Translations under genes and position numbers: made by a program
In this document: positions 42,488-53,735 of the stretch, piece by piece
How the letters are laid out: the number at the start of each line of letters is the position of its first letter
Numbering within the stretch: position 1 is the stretch's first letter
NCBI GenBank assembly: GCA_936440205.1
Contig: OW387134.1
Location: forward strand, 67,953,442 to 68,017,441
DNA: 64,000 bases
Reading direction: 5' to 3'
Source: Lepidonotus clava
Taxonomy: Eukaryota; Annelida; Polychaeta; Phyllodocida; Polynoidae
Notes under the pieces: generated by a model
Seen by the model: only the letters and a program-made list of their open reading frames with translations
Databases searched by the model: none
Told to the model about the DNA's origin: nothing

Positions 42488-42911
42488 CACTATAGGTCTT
42501 CTAGGTAAGAAACGAACGATTTTGTTGTTCTATAATTTTATATAGAACCGAGGGAATTTATTTTGACACCTTGATGCTTAGATATGTCATGAGGAAAAAA
42601 GGTAGTTGTAAAACATATTTGAAAATTCTCAGATATACATCTTTTCCATTAGAGTGGCGCCGCCGTAGTGGGTAAATTTGAAACATCTTTTTGGGTTGTT
42701 CCTATAGTTTACTTATATGAAGTGAAGTGTCTCAGGTACCAAAAGCCCCAAAAGGTAGCAAGGTGGAAAACTGTGTAGGTTTGTGGGAAAAGTGTATAGA
42801 TTAGACATTCACTGAAATGTGTTATGAAATAGCAATAGGCCCTCACCGTCGCACTTAACTGATGCAAAGTTTAAAGTTTCTGGGTCCTGTCTTAGCCCCC
42901 AGACCTATAGA
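42488..42911. mobile_element. Terminal-inverted-repeat element (CACTATAGGTCT family)
   Basis: Left end CCACTATAGGTCTTCTAGG and right end GGGTCCTGTCTTAGCCCCCA then GACCTATAGAGGG are the same pair of ends as at 6149-6911 in a shorter, more diverged copy. Confidence 0.45.
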
Positions 42912-43069
42912 GGGTGTGATCATCGGGCGGTGATCTGACCATATTTCAGCCCGGCAGGGGGCTTTCATCGCCCGGCAGGCCGTCAAAAGCCAGCCCGGCC
43001 GACCCGGGGTGGGCTGGCCCTGATCTTTATGTATGGAACAATAACGTGCTCCGGTCACAGGCCTGGCAT

Positions 43070-43354
43070 AGACTGTAGTTACTTCCAAGTCCATGCTCAT
43101 ACTAGGACTGTTAAAAGCAACCATTTTAGGTGGGAATTCCACCCTGTATCTGAGCATGCTTACGGGCGGCTGTTTTAAGGCAGGTAGGACCATACACCAG
43201 CAAGCAGGCCAAGAACCATCAAAGGGGTTCCCCTGTCATTTAAAGAGAGCCATGAAAAATAATTCCTTGCAAATTCTAAGTAGCCACTAGTAGCCATGGA
43301 CACTTGTGGGTGTAAGAACTTATTGTGCAAGAGATATCTAGGTCATGAAAGGAC
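43070..43354 (+). mobile_element. Family B short element
   Basis: AGACTGTAGTTACTTCCAAG to GGTCATGAAAGGACT, with a short deletion in the head relative to 22459-22750. Confidence 0.8.
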
Positions 43355-44350
43355 TTCGGCCCAGCACTGATGAATTGGCCGTATTATTTTGCCGTGAGAC
43401 ATCCCAGATTTATCCCACCCTGAAGAGCCTGGAGCGTCTACTGAAGAGACATGCTAAGAATCGCGATAGTCAAAACTTGAGACTATCCCAGCAACTAAGG
43501 CTTTGGACCGAGCAAAAATGGAAAGTTGTAGATCCTGTAATATCTATAGGGGGATTAAGGAAAGTTTAGTTACATAAATCAAGGAGTAGGGATGAAACAC
43601 TAATTTTGTCGCCCTCAAGATAGGTTTGAAAGCCTCTCCTTTTAATTAATGGTAATTCGGGCGGTTCGTTCCCAGGGAATCCCCTTCCAGATTATAGCAA
43701 AGCGGATCAGGGTCTGGGGCCGTGGCAGGGGTGTGGGCAGGCTGATTAGGACAGGTTATTATTGGCAAGAGCAACCTGGGAATAGCTCCCAGGTTTAAGT
43801 TTTAAATGCGAGTCTTGTTCGCCGACCGCGTTTCATAATACCTCACTTGATCATTAGAACATTCCACGTGAAGAAAATAATTTATTATTTAACATACTGT
43901 TCCAGATTGCCAAAACAAACTGTAAAGTGTCCTAACTCTTTGTCCTCAAATTCAGGGTAGTTGAAATATTATAGATATAACTTAGTTTTCGCAATGTTTC
44001 CTAGCAAGACATATCATGAATCTTGAATTGAATCTGATTTGAAAATGCAAACTTTAACAGCCGAGAGTCTTGATGTCACACCATTTCTGGACTTTTTCTT
44101 GTGGAGCGGCCGAAAGGTCTTATCTTTTAATTATTCATTAGAATTCCCTAAAAAGATTTGTGGCATCGATTCCTCAGAAATTCAGTCATAGGAAAAACAG
44201 AGGACGTAGGAGGGAAGGCTTACATGCTGTTCCTCCCCAGACTCAGGAGGGCTCAGTCTGAAGAGTGCTGTGGGACCGCGGTGCTTGTGGTTATAGGCCT
44301 CTGGTGCCCTCTTTATTTGTCTCCTGTGGGAAATAAGTCCTGAGAAGAAT
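43355..44350. other. No gene seen
   Basis: A 74-codon frame (43345-43569) rich in Leu, Arg and Lys has no recognised family. The rest is featureless. Confidence 0.4.
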
Positions 44351-44351
44351 A

Positions 44352-44457
44352 CCACCTACTCCCCTCCCTCCTTCTCCCCCCACCCTCACGCTCCCCTCCC
44401 CCTCCCTCTCCCCTCCCCTCCCTCCTTCTCCCCCCTCTCCCCTCCCCTCCCTCTCCG
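44352..44457. repeat. Polypyrimidine (CCCTCCC) tract
   Basis: About 105 bp of almost pure C/T, mainly CCCTCCC and CTCCCCT. It could form a triplex or i-motif. A purine-rich AAGAAAGAAAAAG tract follows at about 44510-44555. Confidence 0.85.
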
Positions 44458-44663
44458 TGGAGACTTAAGCTCCAGGATCAAGTCAGGTACAGCCATGGAC
44501 AATCACCAAGGAAGAAGAAAGAAAAAGAAAAAAGAAAGAGAAAAGTAAAAGAAGGCAGTCTGTGTCGGTGTGATATGCCATCAAAGGGGGCTAGACCTCG
44601 ATAAGCCCGCTGACCTTTGACCTCAATCATCACTGCCCGGCCGGGACCATCCACTGTGTGACG

Positions 44664-45870
44664 TTAATGAAGTGGCCATGGTTACAACCTGGAGTAATTG
44701 AAGTGACCATGGTTACAATCTTACCTATTGAAGTGACCATGGTTACAACTAGGATTAATTTAAGTGGCCAAGGTTACAGCCTGGAGTAATTGAAGTGGCC
44801 ATTGTTACAACCTGAAGTGGTTACAACCTGAATTATTCAAAGTGACCTTTGTTACACACCAACCTAAGGAAGTGACCAATGTCTACAACCCAATGTAAAG
44901 CCCCATACATATCGTATTTTCCTATGATTACCCGTCAGTATGCTATGTGGGATGAACAGGTTTGATAAAATTGCCGAGTTAATCAACTCAGATCAAACAT
45001 GCACATTTCAATAGAGCAAACTGATGGGCGATCAATGGAAAATACGATCACTGAAGCCCAAATTGCCTAGTGGGTATGGGGCTGAAGGAAGTGACCATGG
45101 CTACAACCCAACTTAAGGAGGTGACCATGGTTACAACCCAACTTAAGGAAGTGACCATGGTTACAACCCAACATAAGGAAGTGACCATGGTTACAACCCA
45201 ACTTAGAGAAGGCACCATGGTTACAACCAAACTTAAGGAAGTGACCATGGTTACAACCCAACATAAGGGAGTGACGATGGTTACAACCCAACTTAAGGAA
45301 GTGACCATGGTTACAACCCAACATAATGAAGTGACCATGGTTACAACCAAACATAGGGAAGTGACGATGGCCACAACCCAACATAAGGAAGTGACCAAGG
45401 TTACAACCCAACTTAAGGAAGTGACCAAGGTTACAACCCAACCTAAGGAAGTGACCATGGTTACAACCCAACATAAGGAAGTGACGATGGTTACAACCCA
45501 ACATAAGGAAGTGACGATGGTTACAACCGAACTTAAGGAAGTGACGATGGTTACAACCCAACATAAGGAAGTGACCAAGGTTACAACCCAACTTAAGGAA
45601 GTGACCAAGGTTACAACCCAACATAAGGAAGTGACGATGGTTACAACCCAACATAAGGAAGTGACGATGGTTACAACCCAACTTAAGGAAGTGACCATGA
45701 TTACAAAACTAAGGAAGTGACCATGGTATATAACCCAATAGGATGAAGTGTTTGTGCTTACAGCCCAACATTACAAAGTGACCATGGTTACAACATAACA
45801 TATTGAAGTGACCATGGTTACAACCTGACATAAACGGACCATGTTACAGCCTGATGCAATGAAGTGACCA
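44664..45870. repeat. 30-bp minisatellite split by a transposon
   Basis: The unit is GAAGTGACCATGGTTACAAC, CCAAC(T/A)TAAG. Regular copies run 45084-45720 (about 21 units); degenerate copies lie at 44664-44898 and 45720-45870. Because 30 is a multiple of three and the unit has no stop in three phases, 204-216-codon frames exist on both strands (for example KEVTMVTTQH repeated). They lack any sign of being genes. Confidence 0.95.
44899..45083. mobile_element. Family P transposon inside the minisatellite
   Basis: Ends AGCCCCATACATATCGTATT and TGCCTAGTGGGTATGGGGCT. The left flank is TAA (44896-44898). The right flank is GAA, where the minisatellite consensus has TAA (TAAGGAAGTGACC), so the TAA duplication is visible with one substitution. 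185 bp. Confidence 0.8.
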
Positions 45871-46655
45871 AGTTGTTACAACTTAGCGTAATTGGAGTGA
45901 CAATGGTTTTCACCCGATGTCTGCATTCACTTCATAGAGCAACAAGAGCCTTTAGAGACAGTCGTCTACCTCCCCCCCCCCCCCACCAACCTTCCCTTGT
46001 CCCTCACCAGGAAACATCACCAGACAAAGAACATGGTGGGCAGCGTCGGGATGTGTCTTCCGGTAGGAAATCAATGTTGTCTGCTCTCCTGTCCACCACC
46101 CTGACCTGTTTGAACACCCCCCCGGGTGGGGGGTGGGGGGGTGGGGGGGCACTTGGGTCTGAAAAGGTACCCTTTGCCAAACAGGCCTGCAGAACAGAGG
46201 CGGTGAACATGAAAAATGAGGGGCAGTCAGTCCCTTCTAAGGCCAAAAATGGGGGCAGTGAAAAGCTTAGTTGGAACAATTTAGGAGTAAAACCATGGAA
46301 CTTAGTCTTCTTTTTGCTTCATTTCACTAGACAACATATTGGAAATACAGTCAGAATTCTCCATAAGAAATTTAGAAGATTTTTGTCTATTTTACAGTCT
46401 TTTTTGAGGGGAGTGGTGATCTGTATCGTCAAAAAATAGGGGGCTGTCAATCAAAATTCGGGAGTTTTCAGCCACACAAATAGGGGTGGTAGTTTGGAAG
46501 TGGGTAGTAACTTCAAAGAATCAGTGCCCCCTCCCCCCAGCAGAACACCCCCTACAGCCGTAGTGTGGGTGTGGGGGACGTCTTCCTACTATTTGATGCC
46601 TCCTGTCTCCATCCTCCACTAACATTGCCAACAGTCAGCGTACACAGCCATAAAC
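45871..46655. other. No gene seen
   Basis: A 191-codon plus-strand frame (45864-46439) begins in minisatellite remnants and crosses C- and G-homopolymer runs. It has no recognised domain and overlapping frames on the other strand, so it is not called. Confidence 0.4.
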
Positions 46656-46658
46656 TAA

Positions 46659-46896
46659 AGCCCCATACCCACTAACCGAATTTACCTATGTCGGCTGATT
46701 CATCGTCCCTAAAAGCGGCCAAATCTACCAGGATAATTGGCTGATTTTTGCACCAATTTAGATCAGCAAGTATCATACAATATTGAAATGTACATATTTG
46801 ATATGAATTGGTGCTGAAGTCTTCCGGTAGAATTTGCCAGCTTTTGAGCCCGATCAGTCGGCTGACTTTGCAGAATTGCCTAGTGGGTATGAGGCT
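46659..46896. mobile_element. Family P transposon
   Basis: Ends AGCCCCATACCCACTAACCG and GCCTAGTGGGTATGAGGCT. The left flank is TAA (46656-46658), the right flank AAA. About 238 bp, interior palindromic. Confidence 0.75.
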
Positions 46897-47494
46897 AAAC
46901 TGTTCAATCTAAACCCTATTGGATGTATCTGAATGATGTACAGAGGTAGTCTAGACAACACAAGTTTTTTGTTGGGAGAATCTCTGCTTGACTGTTACTG
47001 GACTGAGACTGCAAGTCACCAACCTGGAAACAATCCCAATAAGAGTGAGATTGTCATAGACATAGTAATAGTATTAGTATTGCATTCCTATAGGCACATC
47101 GTAAGCTTCAAAAGAAAAGTAAATTGCAAGACAAAACATCCAAATTGGATTGTAAGTTATCGTGAACAATTGCTAATTTGGTTACAACGCCTTGAGTATA
47201 GTCATTAATGTTATCAAAGGATTACTATTATGTTGGTTGATGGATTTAGCAAGTAATTAAATGTTGCTGTGACTTAATTATGATAAATAGTAGACCTTTT
47301 AGATGCTACACGTGGCAATTATAATAAATGGCATTAGATGTTACACTCAGCAGACAGCTTATCATTACGTTCTTCAACTTGTCAGCCAAAGACGCTAAAT
47401 ACATGAATTGTAAGTGCTTGTTTTTATGCAATCTTTGTAGTTGGATGGTTGGTAACTGCCCGCATGGAAATCTGGAATATTACCTTCTTTTGAG
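46897..47494. other. No gene seen
   Basis: AT-rich; frames of 61-91 codons without domains. Confidence 0.45.
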
Positions 47495-47761
47495 TTCTCC
47501 CTACCATGGATAGCTGATTGCTCTATATCAACCTATAGTGAATATATCTTTTAATCAACTTATTCAAATATTAGTATATGTAGATACAAACTGAAAATAC
47601 TAAAAGTCCTTTCCATCATGTTCTGTTACAAATAATGCCAAAATTAATGGAAATTCCTATGCGTAAGCCTTGTGACTTGTCGACATTATTACCCAGCATC
47701 TTGAGCTAGGCTAACCTGCAGGTAAAACACAGAAAATTGGCTATCTGTGGTTGGGGGAATT
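47495..47761. mobile_element. Family A inverted-repeat element, short form
   Basis: Ends TTCTCCCTACCATGGATAGC and GGCTATCTGTGGTTGGGGGA. Sub-terminal CTAACCTGCAGGTAAAACAC is kept. It is about 100 bp shorter than the copies at 19169 and 20272. Confidence 0.7.
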
Positions 47762-48504
47762 GTGCATAATCCTTTGAACGTATCATCAAATAAACTGTAG
47801 ATGGAAATGTAAGTAATAGCAGTTTGACATTTTGTAATTACCTTGTTTTTAATGACCCCCTAGTGTAGGGAATACTAGTGGGGGGTACAATCCCACGGGG
47901 AAGTTAGTTCTTCAGAACACTCCACTAAATGAGGTACCATGGGAGCGCGCCGCGCATAGATATCTGTGGTAAATGAACTGCTGTCCCCCTGTAGATCCTC
48001 CTTCATCCATTCTGTCTAAAACTTTCCCTCGGGGCACTTCCAGACGTATCTATCAAACAGTTTAAGTTGTCCTTCCTTTGGCCTTTTTCGCTCGGAGATG
48101 GATGACAACGGAAGACCCACAAGACGCGGGGTTGTCACTTGTATAAGAAGAGTCTCTAATTACCGCACCTAGGGAGGCCCTAACAGATAACTCATGGTGG
48201 GGGGTGGGGGGTAGGGGGTCAGCACAAAAGCCGTATTCCACTAGAAAATGATTAAAAGTCCCAAGAGATTAGGTTTTGATGACAAAGTAATAATTGAGAG
48301 ATTTTCTCAAGACATTAACCAATATATTGATAACTATTGGTAGGACAGGGGCAGATACAGGATTTCGAAAATTGGGTGGTCCAAAAATAGGCTAAGTACT
48401 AAAACTGTGCATTCGCTGGGTAAATTTAAGTCCCCACCAAAAGGGGGTGGGGGGGTTTCCCTGAGACTACCTGTAAACCATGTTGTAGGCCATGATATAT
48501 GTAT
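47762..48504. other. No gene seen
   Basis: Mixed DNA with a G-rich patch (48198-48220). Nothing recognised. Confidence 0.45.
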
Positions 48505-49375
48505 ACATAGAACCGTTTGGTCTAGAAACAGCATTTCAAGGGACCAAGATATCTGATAATTGGGCAATTTTCAGTGTAAGGTGGTAGCAGCTCCTAACCC
48601 TGTTGGCCCATTGTACCAAGGTGGTTCTGGCCATCGCTACCAGGTGGTAGTAAACCTATCGTTTTACGCCTTCTCTTCCCTGTTTTGTATGTCCGACGGG
48701 CCCGTTATTGGGTGGCAGCGGAGTGCCTGCCTGCTCGTGTATGACCAGAGTGGTGGCCATTCATGGGACTAGGGCTATAAGGTGGTGGGTGTACACCACC
48801 TGATTTTGTTGTAATTCGATATATTTTCCCCGATACCTCTTGTAAACAGTGTCATAGGTATAACCACAACGTTTTTACCATCAATTAATGCTATAATCTG
48901 CAGATATGTGGATATTGAAAACCTGAAGAAAGAGTCTATCTAGGTAAAAGAGAAAACAGGAGTACATACATAGAACCATTTGGTCTAGAAACAGCTAATT
49001 CAAGATACTAGTTCCTAATCCTGATGGTCCGTTGTACCAAGGTGGTTCTGGCCTTTGCTACCAGGTGATTGTAAACCTACCGTTTTATGCCTTCTCTCCC
49101 CTGTTTTGTATGTCGGACGGGCCCCTTATACGGCGGCAGCAGAGTGCCTGCCTGCTCGTGTATGACCAGAGTGGTCGCCATTCATGGGACTAGGGCTATA
49201 AGGTGCTAAATATACACCACCTAATTTTGGCAGTAACACTGACTAGTTGATTAATGATGCAGTCTTCATAATTATGTAGACACAAATAACACGTGTAAAT
49301 ATCCTGTTTAGATAAAGGAAAGGACATGTGTGTGTAAATAGAACTGTTTGGCCCCCAAACAGCCATCTAAGATAA
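48505..49375 (+). repeat. Tandem duplication, unit about 370-460 bp
   Basis: CATAGAACCGTTTGGTCTAG recurs at about 48507 and 48967, with a partial third at about 49337. Each full unit contains GTACCAAGGTGGTTCTGGCC, CTTCTCTTCCCTGTTTTGTA and GCCTGCCTGCTCGTGTATGA. Non-coding. Confidence 0.85.
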
Positions 49376-49781
49376 TAAGGCTCATTAAGCATTCACATGA
49401 GGACAGTGAGAGTAGATGAAGAAGTGAAGGTAGTGAGACTAGTCAGGGCAAGAGATGGACAAGGAGGATGTGCCCTGGAGATATGCCAATCAAAGATCAA
49501 AAATGTTTTTATTTGAAATAATCGTCAGGGTTTCCCTTGAATAAGCATCCATGTTCATCACTGGTCACAATATTCCATATTCCAAGATGGTTTCCAGAGT
49601 ATGTGCTTACTAAATAAACCATCAACACTCGGTCCCTCATCGACATAGAGTATTGGATGGTGGAACGACAGGACCCTGAACTTCTAATGGGACCCTACAA
49701 CCTTTAACGGGACCCTGTAGGGGTGAAGTGACCACCGTCCATCTGGCGGTCATCTGATCCCACAATCGGCTCCCCCTTCCC
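49376..49781. other. No gene seen
   Basis: No recognised feature; precedes family E. Confidence 0.4.
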
Positions 49782-50195
49782 CATACAGATAGATAGCCCT
49801 GGCTTCCCTTCCACCATACAAATAGAGCCAGCTTCCTACACTGCTCCCAAACGGCCCCTCCGGCCATCTTGGGAACAATGATCGTGGCCCGTGTCAGCCA
49901 GCCAGATCTCTCAAAATGTGGGAGGTGCCACTGGGGCGCATCCGGGGTGGTATTGCTGTAAGACAGCCCGGGGACCACTATAGGGGCCCTTTGGGGAGAG
50001 GAGGTCAGGGGGAGTGGGCGGAATGAGGGGATCGGTGTATTGAGGGGTCGAGTAAAAGGCCTGATGACGCCGTGGGCGGTCGGGTCGGTCACATTGTGGC
50101 CATTAAATGGGGTGTAAATGTGATAAGTCAAGGGGTCGAGGTCGGCTAGGTGTCTGTAGTAAAGTGCCGCGATGTAGCAGGCCCAATCTTATACT
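49782..50195 (+). mobile_element. Family E element, copy 1 (short internal repeat)
   Basis: Two minisatellite-like units (CATACAGATAGATAGCCCTG, GCTTCCCTTCCACCATACAA) are followed by TTGGGAACAATGATCGTGGC, ACCACTATAGGGGCC and AAAAGGCCTGATGACGCCGT. The right part matches 53497-53735; the left part matches 50470-51108. A 164-codon minus-strand frame here is a shadow. Confidence 0.6.
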
Positions 50196-50469
50196 GAGTA
50201 GGTTCTCACTGTCCATACTTTAGTTCCATGTCGTAAGTGTTTAAAAAAGAAAAATTGGCTGGCTGGACATGACCTAGATTCTTATATGAACGTCCGATGA
50301 TTCACCCTTTAACATTGGACATTTTGTCTGACAAAGTTTTGATAATTTGTCCTAATAAATGACACATTTTATCACTTATGCATTTATCAATATATTTCTC
50401 TTATCATAATTATCATGTCCAGTATGGCAGTAATTTGTGTATAATGAGAGTGTATAATGTCTCCTTACA

Positions 50470-51108
50470 TGTAGTCAGATGGCCCTGGCTTTCCCACCTT
50501 TATGTAGATCGCCGAGGCTTCCCCTCCACCATACAGATGACCCTGGCTTCCCCTCAACCATACAGATGGTTTTGGCTTCCCCTCCACCATACAGATTGTC
50601 CTGGCCTCCCCTCCACCACTCAGATGGTCATGGCTTCCCCTCCACCCCTCAGAAGGTCCTGGCTTCCCCTCTACCACACAGATGGTCCTGGCTTCCCCTC
50701 GACAACTCAGCTGGTCTTGGCTTCCCCTCAACTATACAGATGTTCCTGGCTTCCCCTCCACCACTCAGATGGTCCTGGCTTCCCCTCCACCACTCAGATG
50801 GTCCTGGCTTCCCCTCCACCCCTCAGATGATCCTGGCTTCCCCTCCACCACACAGATGGTCCTGGCTTCCCCTCCACCATACAGATGATCCTGGCTTTCC
50901 CTCCACCACACAGATGGTGCTAGCTTCCTGTCAACCACTCAGACGGTCCTGGCTTCCCCTCTACCATATAGATGGTCCTGGTTTCTTCAGTCCTCCCGAA
51001 TGGCTCATCTGGTTGTCTTGGGAACAATGACTAGGGCCACGTTCGGCCAGCCGCATCTCACAGAGAGTGGTAGGTGCAACTGGGCGATGTCCAGGGTGGT
51101 ACTGCTGC
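50470..51108 (+). mobile_element. Family E element, copy 2, with 30-bp minisatellite expanded to about 17 units
   Basis: The unit is ACAGATGGTCCTGGCTTCCC, CTCCACCACT, about 17 copies (50470-50990). It is followed by CTTGGGAACAATGACTAGGG and GTCCAGGGTGGTACTGCTG, as in copy 1. A 183-codon frame exists only because the unit is 30 bp. Confidence 0.75.
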
Positions 51109-51124
51109 CTGTGGGAAAGCGGGG

Positions 51125-51480
51125 CATGAAACTTCTTGAAATTCCAAGCTTTTTTCACCTAAGATATTCTTGCATATTCAATATAATTCAGGCTCTGAGG
51201 AAGCTTGGATTCTTTTGAATTAACTTGCCGGTATTGGCCGCTTGAACATTCCAGAATATTCATGAAAATTCAACCTCTTACAGCCACAGCTTAAATTTTC
51301 AAGAATATTCATGAAAATCCAACCTATGCAGGCACAGCTTAGAATTACCTGAAACTTCTTGCATCTTCATGGTAGATTGGATTTTCTTGAAATAACTTGC
51401 TGGTATTGGCCGCTTGAATATTAAAAGGCATTCACTCTCTAACTGCCTGTATATTCAAGAATATTACTGTTTTTTCCTGA
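51125..51480 (+). repeat. Short tandem duplication
   Basis: AACTTGCCGGTATTGGCCGC recurs at about 51222 and 51397 (AACTTGCTGGTATTGGCCGC), and CAAGAATATTCATGAAAATC-type words occur repeatedly between. Unit about 175 bp, two copies. Confidence 0.65.
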
Positions 51481-52305
51481 ATTTTCCTCATCGCAGTCAG
51501 CCCAGCCATATACCTATCCCCAACGGTTGTCACTTTTCCCTGATGACAGTCACTGGCCCCCAATGATCAGAAGTACAAACTCAAAACAATGCTAATCTCG
51601 GGTGGTTTTACAATATTTGTATATAGCATCCTTGTGATAAATACCTACTTCTTCATTTTTATCCTTTGCTCTGTGAAAAGTTGTTTAAGCCTGTTCATGT
51701 CATGGGGTCACTAGACTGATGGCCGGTGTGTGGAAAATAGCTAATGCTACAGCCTGAAATCTGCCGTCCAGATTAACCCTTTCCTGACGCCAATAGTAAA
51801 TTTTGTTAGATATTGCCAGGATTACTACAGAATCAACCTCATATGAGACTAGTTTCATTAAATTGTGTATACACACAATTTGCATATTCTATAAATTAAT
51901 TATGTTATAACTATATATGGTACGATTCAACAGGAAAATCAAAATATAGATATGTTTACATATACATTATATATTATATATCATATATATGAACAGGATT
52001 TTTATGATATATGAACAGGATTATTATGAATGTTTATATCATTTATGATTCAAAGGAATTTTTTTTAATCAATTTTACGGATGATGCATAAATACGCCTT
52101 GGGTCTTTAGTGTAGTGATGCATTAATGCATCTGGCATCCCCATAGTGTGACGACGTATTCAGGCATCTGGTGTCAGAAAAAGATTAAAACACTTTCAAA
52201 TGACACAAGTATCAGCCTTAAATTACCTACACTAAACACAGACATTTTTTTGTGTGTGTGTATCCATATATATATGCTTGTATATCCACTGTATCACCCT
52301 TCATT
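51481..52305. other. No gene seen; AT-rich
   Basis: Includes a TATATA-rich stretch (about 51950-52000) and two copies of TATGAACAGGATT(A/T)TTATGA. Nothing coding. Confidence 0.5.
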
Positions 52306-52318
52306 CTTCACTGTGTCC

Positions 52319-52818
52319 GCCCCGTGGGGATCCGGGTTGGGGGTTCCTTAGGGAGCCTCCTGGGAAGAATGTGTCCTCAGCAGCCCCTTGCTGTTCATAG
52401 GAGGCGACAAATGGGGAGACCAGACTCAATAGCCCAGTTAGTAGAGTGCCCGCTTTGAGTCTGGGAGGTCTTGGGATTTATCCCTGGCCAAGTCACACCA
52501 AAGACTTTAACAATAGTAGTGGTTACTGCTTGCATGGCACTCTGTATAAAGTAAGAACCACGAAACATGACTGGTCGGCCTAGTGTCAGTATAATGTGAC
52601 TGGGTGGGGTATTGTGTGGGCCTATGACATGATATCTCAGTGTGGCAGCACTATAAAGAGGGCATTGGGTCCCACTGCTACAAATAGGCACCTCATCTCA
52701 TCAATTTGGTCACCGCCCCTGTGGCGTAAAACTAGCTGAAAAGCTTTACCTTGTGCAGTCTGGTAAAAGAACCCATGAGGGTTGGCCGGACGTTAAACTA
52801 ATTCCACAAACAAACAAA
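52319..52818 (+). mobile_element. SINE with 13-bp target duplication
   Basis: Exactly 500 bp between perfect repeats CTTCACTGTGTCC (52306-52318, 52819-52831). It begins GCCCCGTGGGGATCCGGGTT with CTCAGCAGCCCCTTGCTGTT, then a tRNA-like unit with an A box TAGCCCAGTTAG near 52430 and a degraded B box (GGATTTATCC). It ends CCTTGTGCAGTCTGGTAAAA, GGCCGGACGTTAAAC and (ACAA)n. It is mobilised in trans by a LINE (family knowledge). Whether the 5' block ahead of the tRNA unit is part of the SINE consensus is unclear. Confidence 0.85.
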
Positions 52819-52831
52819 CTTCACTGTGTCC

Positions 52832-53299
52832 CTCTTCTGCTTACCCAGTTTTCAAAATGGCTTCTCTTTTTCCCTCCAAAATATTTCAAATCTCAGGGTC
52901 ATGTGACCAAAATGAGAACACTTTGAAGCTTGAATATGCTTGAATAAGGTTGAATTCCTTGGGCCGAATATAGTCTGCACTAAAGTCTGAGAATCCCCAA
53001 GTTAATCCAAGATCATTAGTTGTGTCTAAAACGACAAGTCCAAGGTTATTCAAGCCCCTTGGACTTTATGTTATCAAAGATATCCTAAGTCCAACCTATT
53101 TCAAGGTGACTTGGGATTTATCTAAAGTTGAAAAGACTTGGAATTCCTTGAAATCCAAGCTCTTGACAAAGTCCAGGAAACTTCAACCTAATCTAAGAAT
53201 AGGGAGGTTGAATTCATATGGATATTCAGGAAATTTCAAGCATTTACCAGCTAGCTTGAATTTGTTTTCCTCCAGGCGCCAAGTCTGTATTCCACAAGG
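52832..53299. other. No gene seen
   Basis: A 115-codon frame (53022-53369) consists of short repeated CAAGTCC/CTTGGA-like words and lacks a domain. Confidence 0.4.
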
Positions 53300-53480
53300 C
53301 AATTTTAACTATGGAAAATGTGGTAATTACTCAATTTCAATTAGGTACATTACAGGAATCCATGCATGATACATACCATTTGGAACAGAATTCAAGTCCT
53401 TTCTAAATGATAAATAACTTATTTGAGACAAGTCCTTATCCCCCAAGGCAGTTTCTGAAGTCGCAAGTAAAATCAGAGAG
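53300..53480 (+). repeat. Family D relative
   Basis: CCATGCATGATACATACCAT, AGAATTCAAGTCCTTTCTAA and GTAAAATCAGAGAGTGTATT match the D core at 26700-27110. Confidence 0.55.
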
Positions 53481-53496
53481 TGTATTACAGCCTAAA

Positions 53497-53735
53497 AACA
53501 TCCCGGGGACGACTATGGGCCACTCGGGGTCAGGAAGTCGGGGAGAATGGGATGAGGGGATTGGTGTATCGAGGGGTCGGGTAAAAGGCCTGATGATGCC
53601 GTGGGCGGCCGGGTCGGTCATGTTGTAGCCATTAAATGGGGCGTGAGTGTGATAAGTCAAGGGGTCAAGGTCAGCCAAGGTATCTGGAGTGTAGAGTTAA
53701 GTGATGTAGGGGTGTAGCAGGCCCCATGTTGTGCT
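53497..53735 (+). mobile_element. Family E element, copy 3 (right part)
   Basis: CGACTATGGGCCACTCGGGG, GGTAAAAGGCCTGATGATGC, GATAAGTCAAGGGGTCAAGG match 49970-50195. The minisatellite part is absent. Confidence 0.65.

Noticed and set aside
45048-45720. Frames of 204-216 codons on both strands encoding decapeptide repeats
   Set aside because: They follow from a stop-free 30-bp unit that is a multiple of three; both strands and several phases are open at once, with no promoter or flanking coding sequence.
45864-46439. 191-codon plus-strand frame
   Set aside because: Starts in minisatellite remnants, crosses homopolymer runs of uncertain length and shows no known domain.
50378-51030. Pro/Ser/Trp-rich frames of 150 and 183 codons
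   Set aside because: By-product of the 30-bp minisatellite in family E; overlapping frames are equally open.
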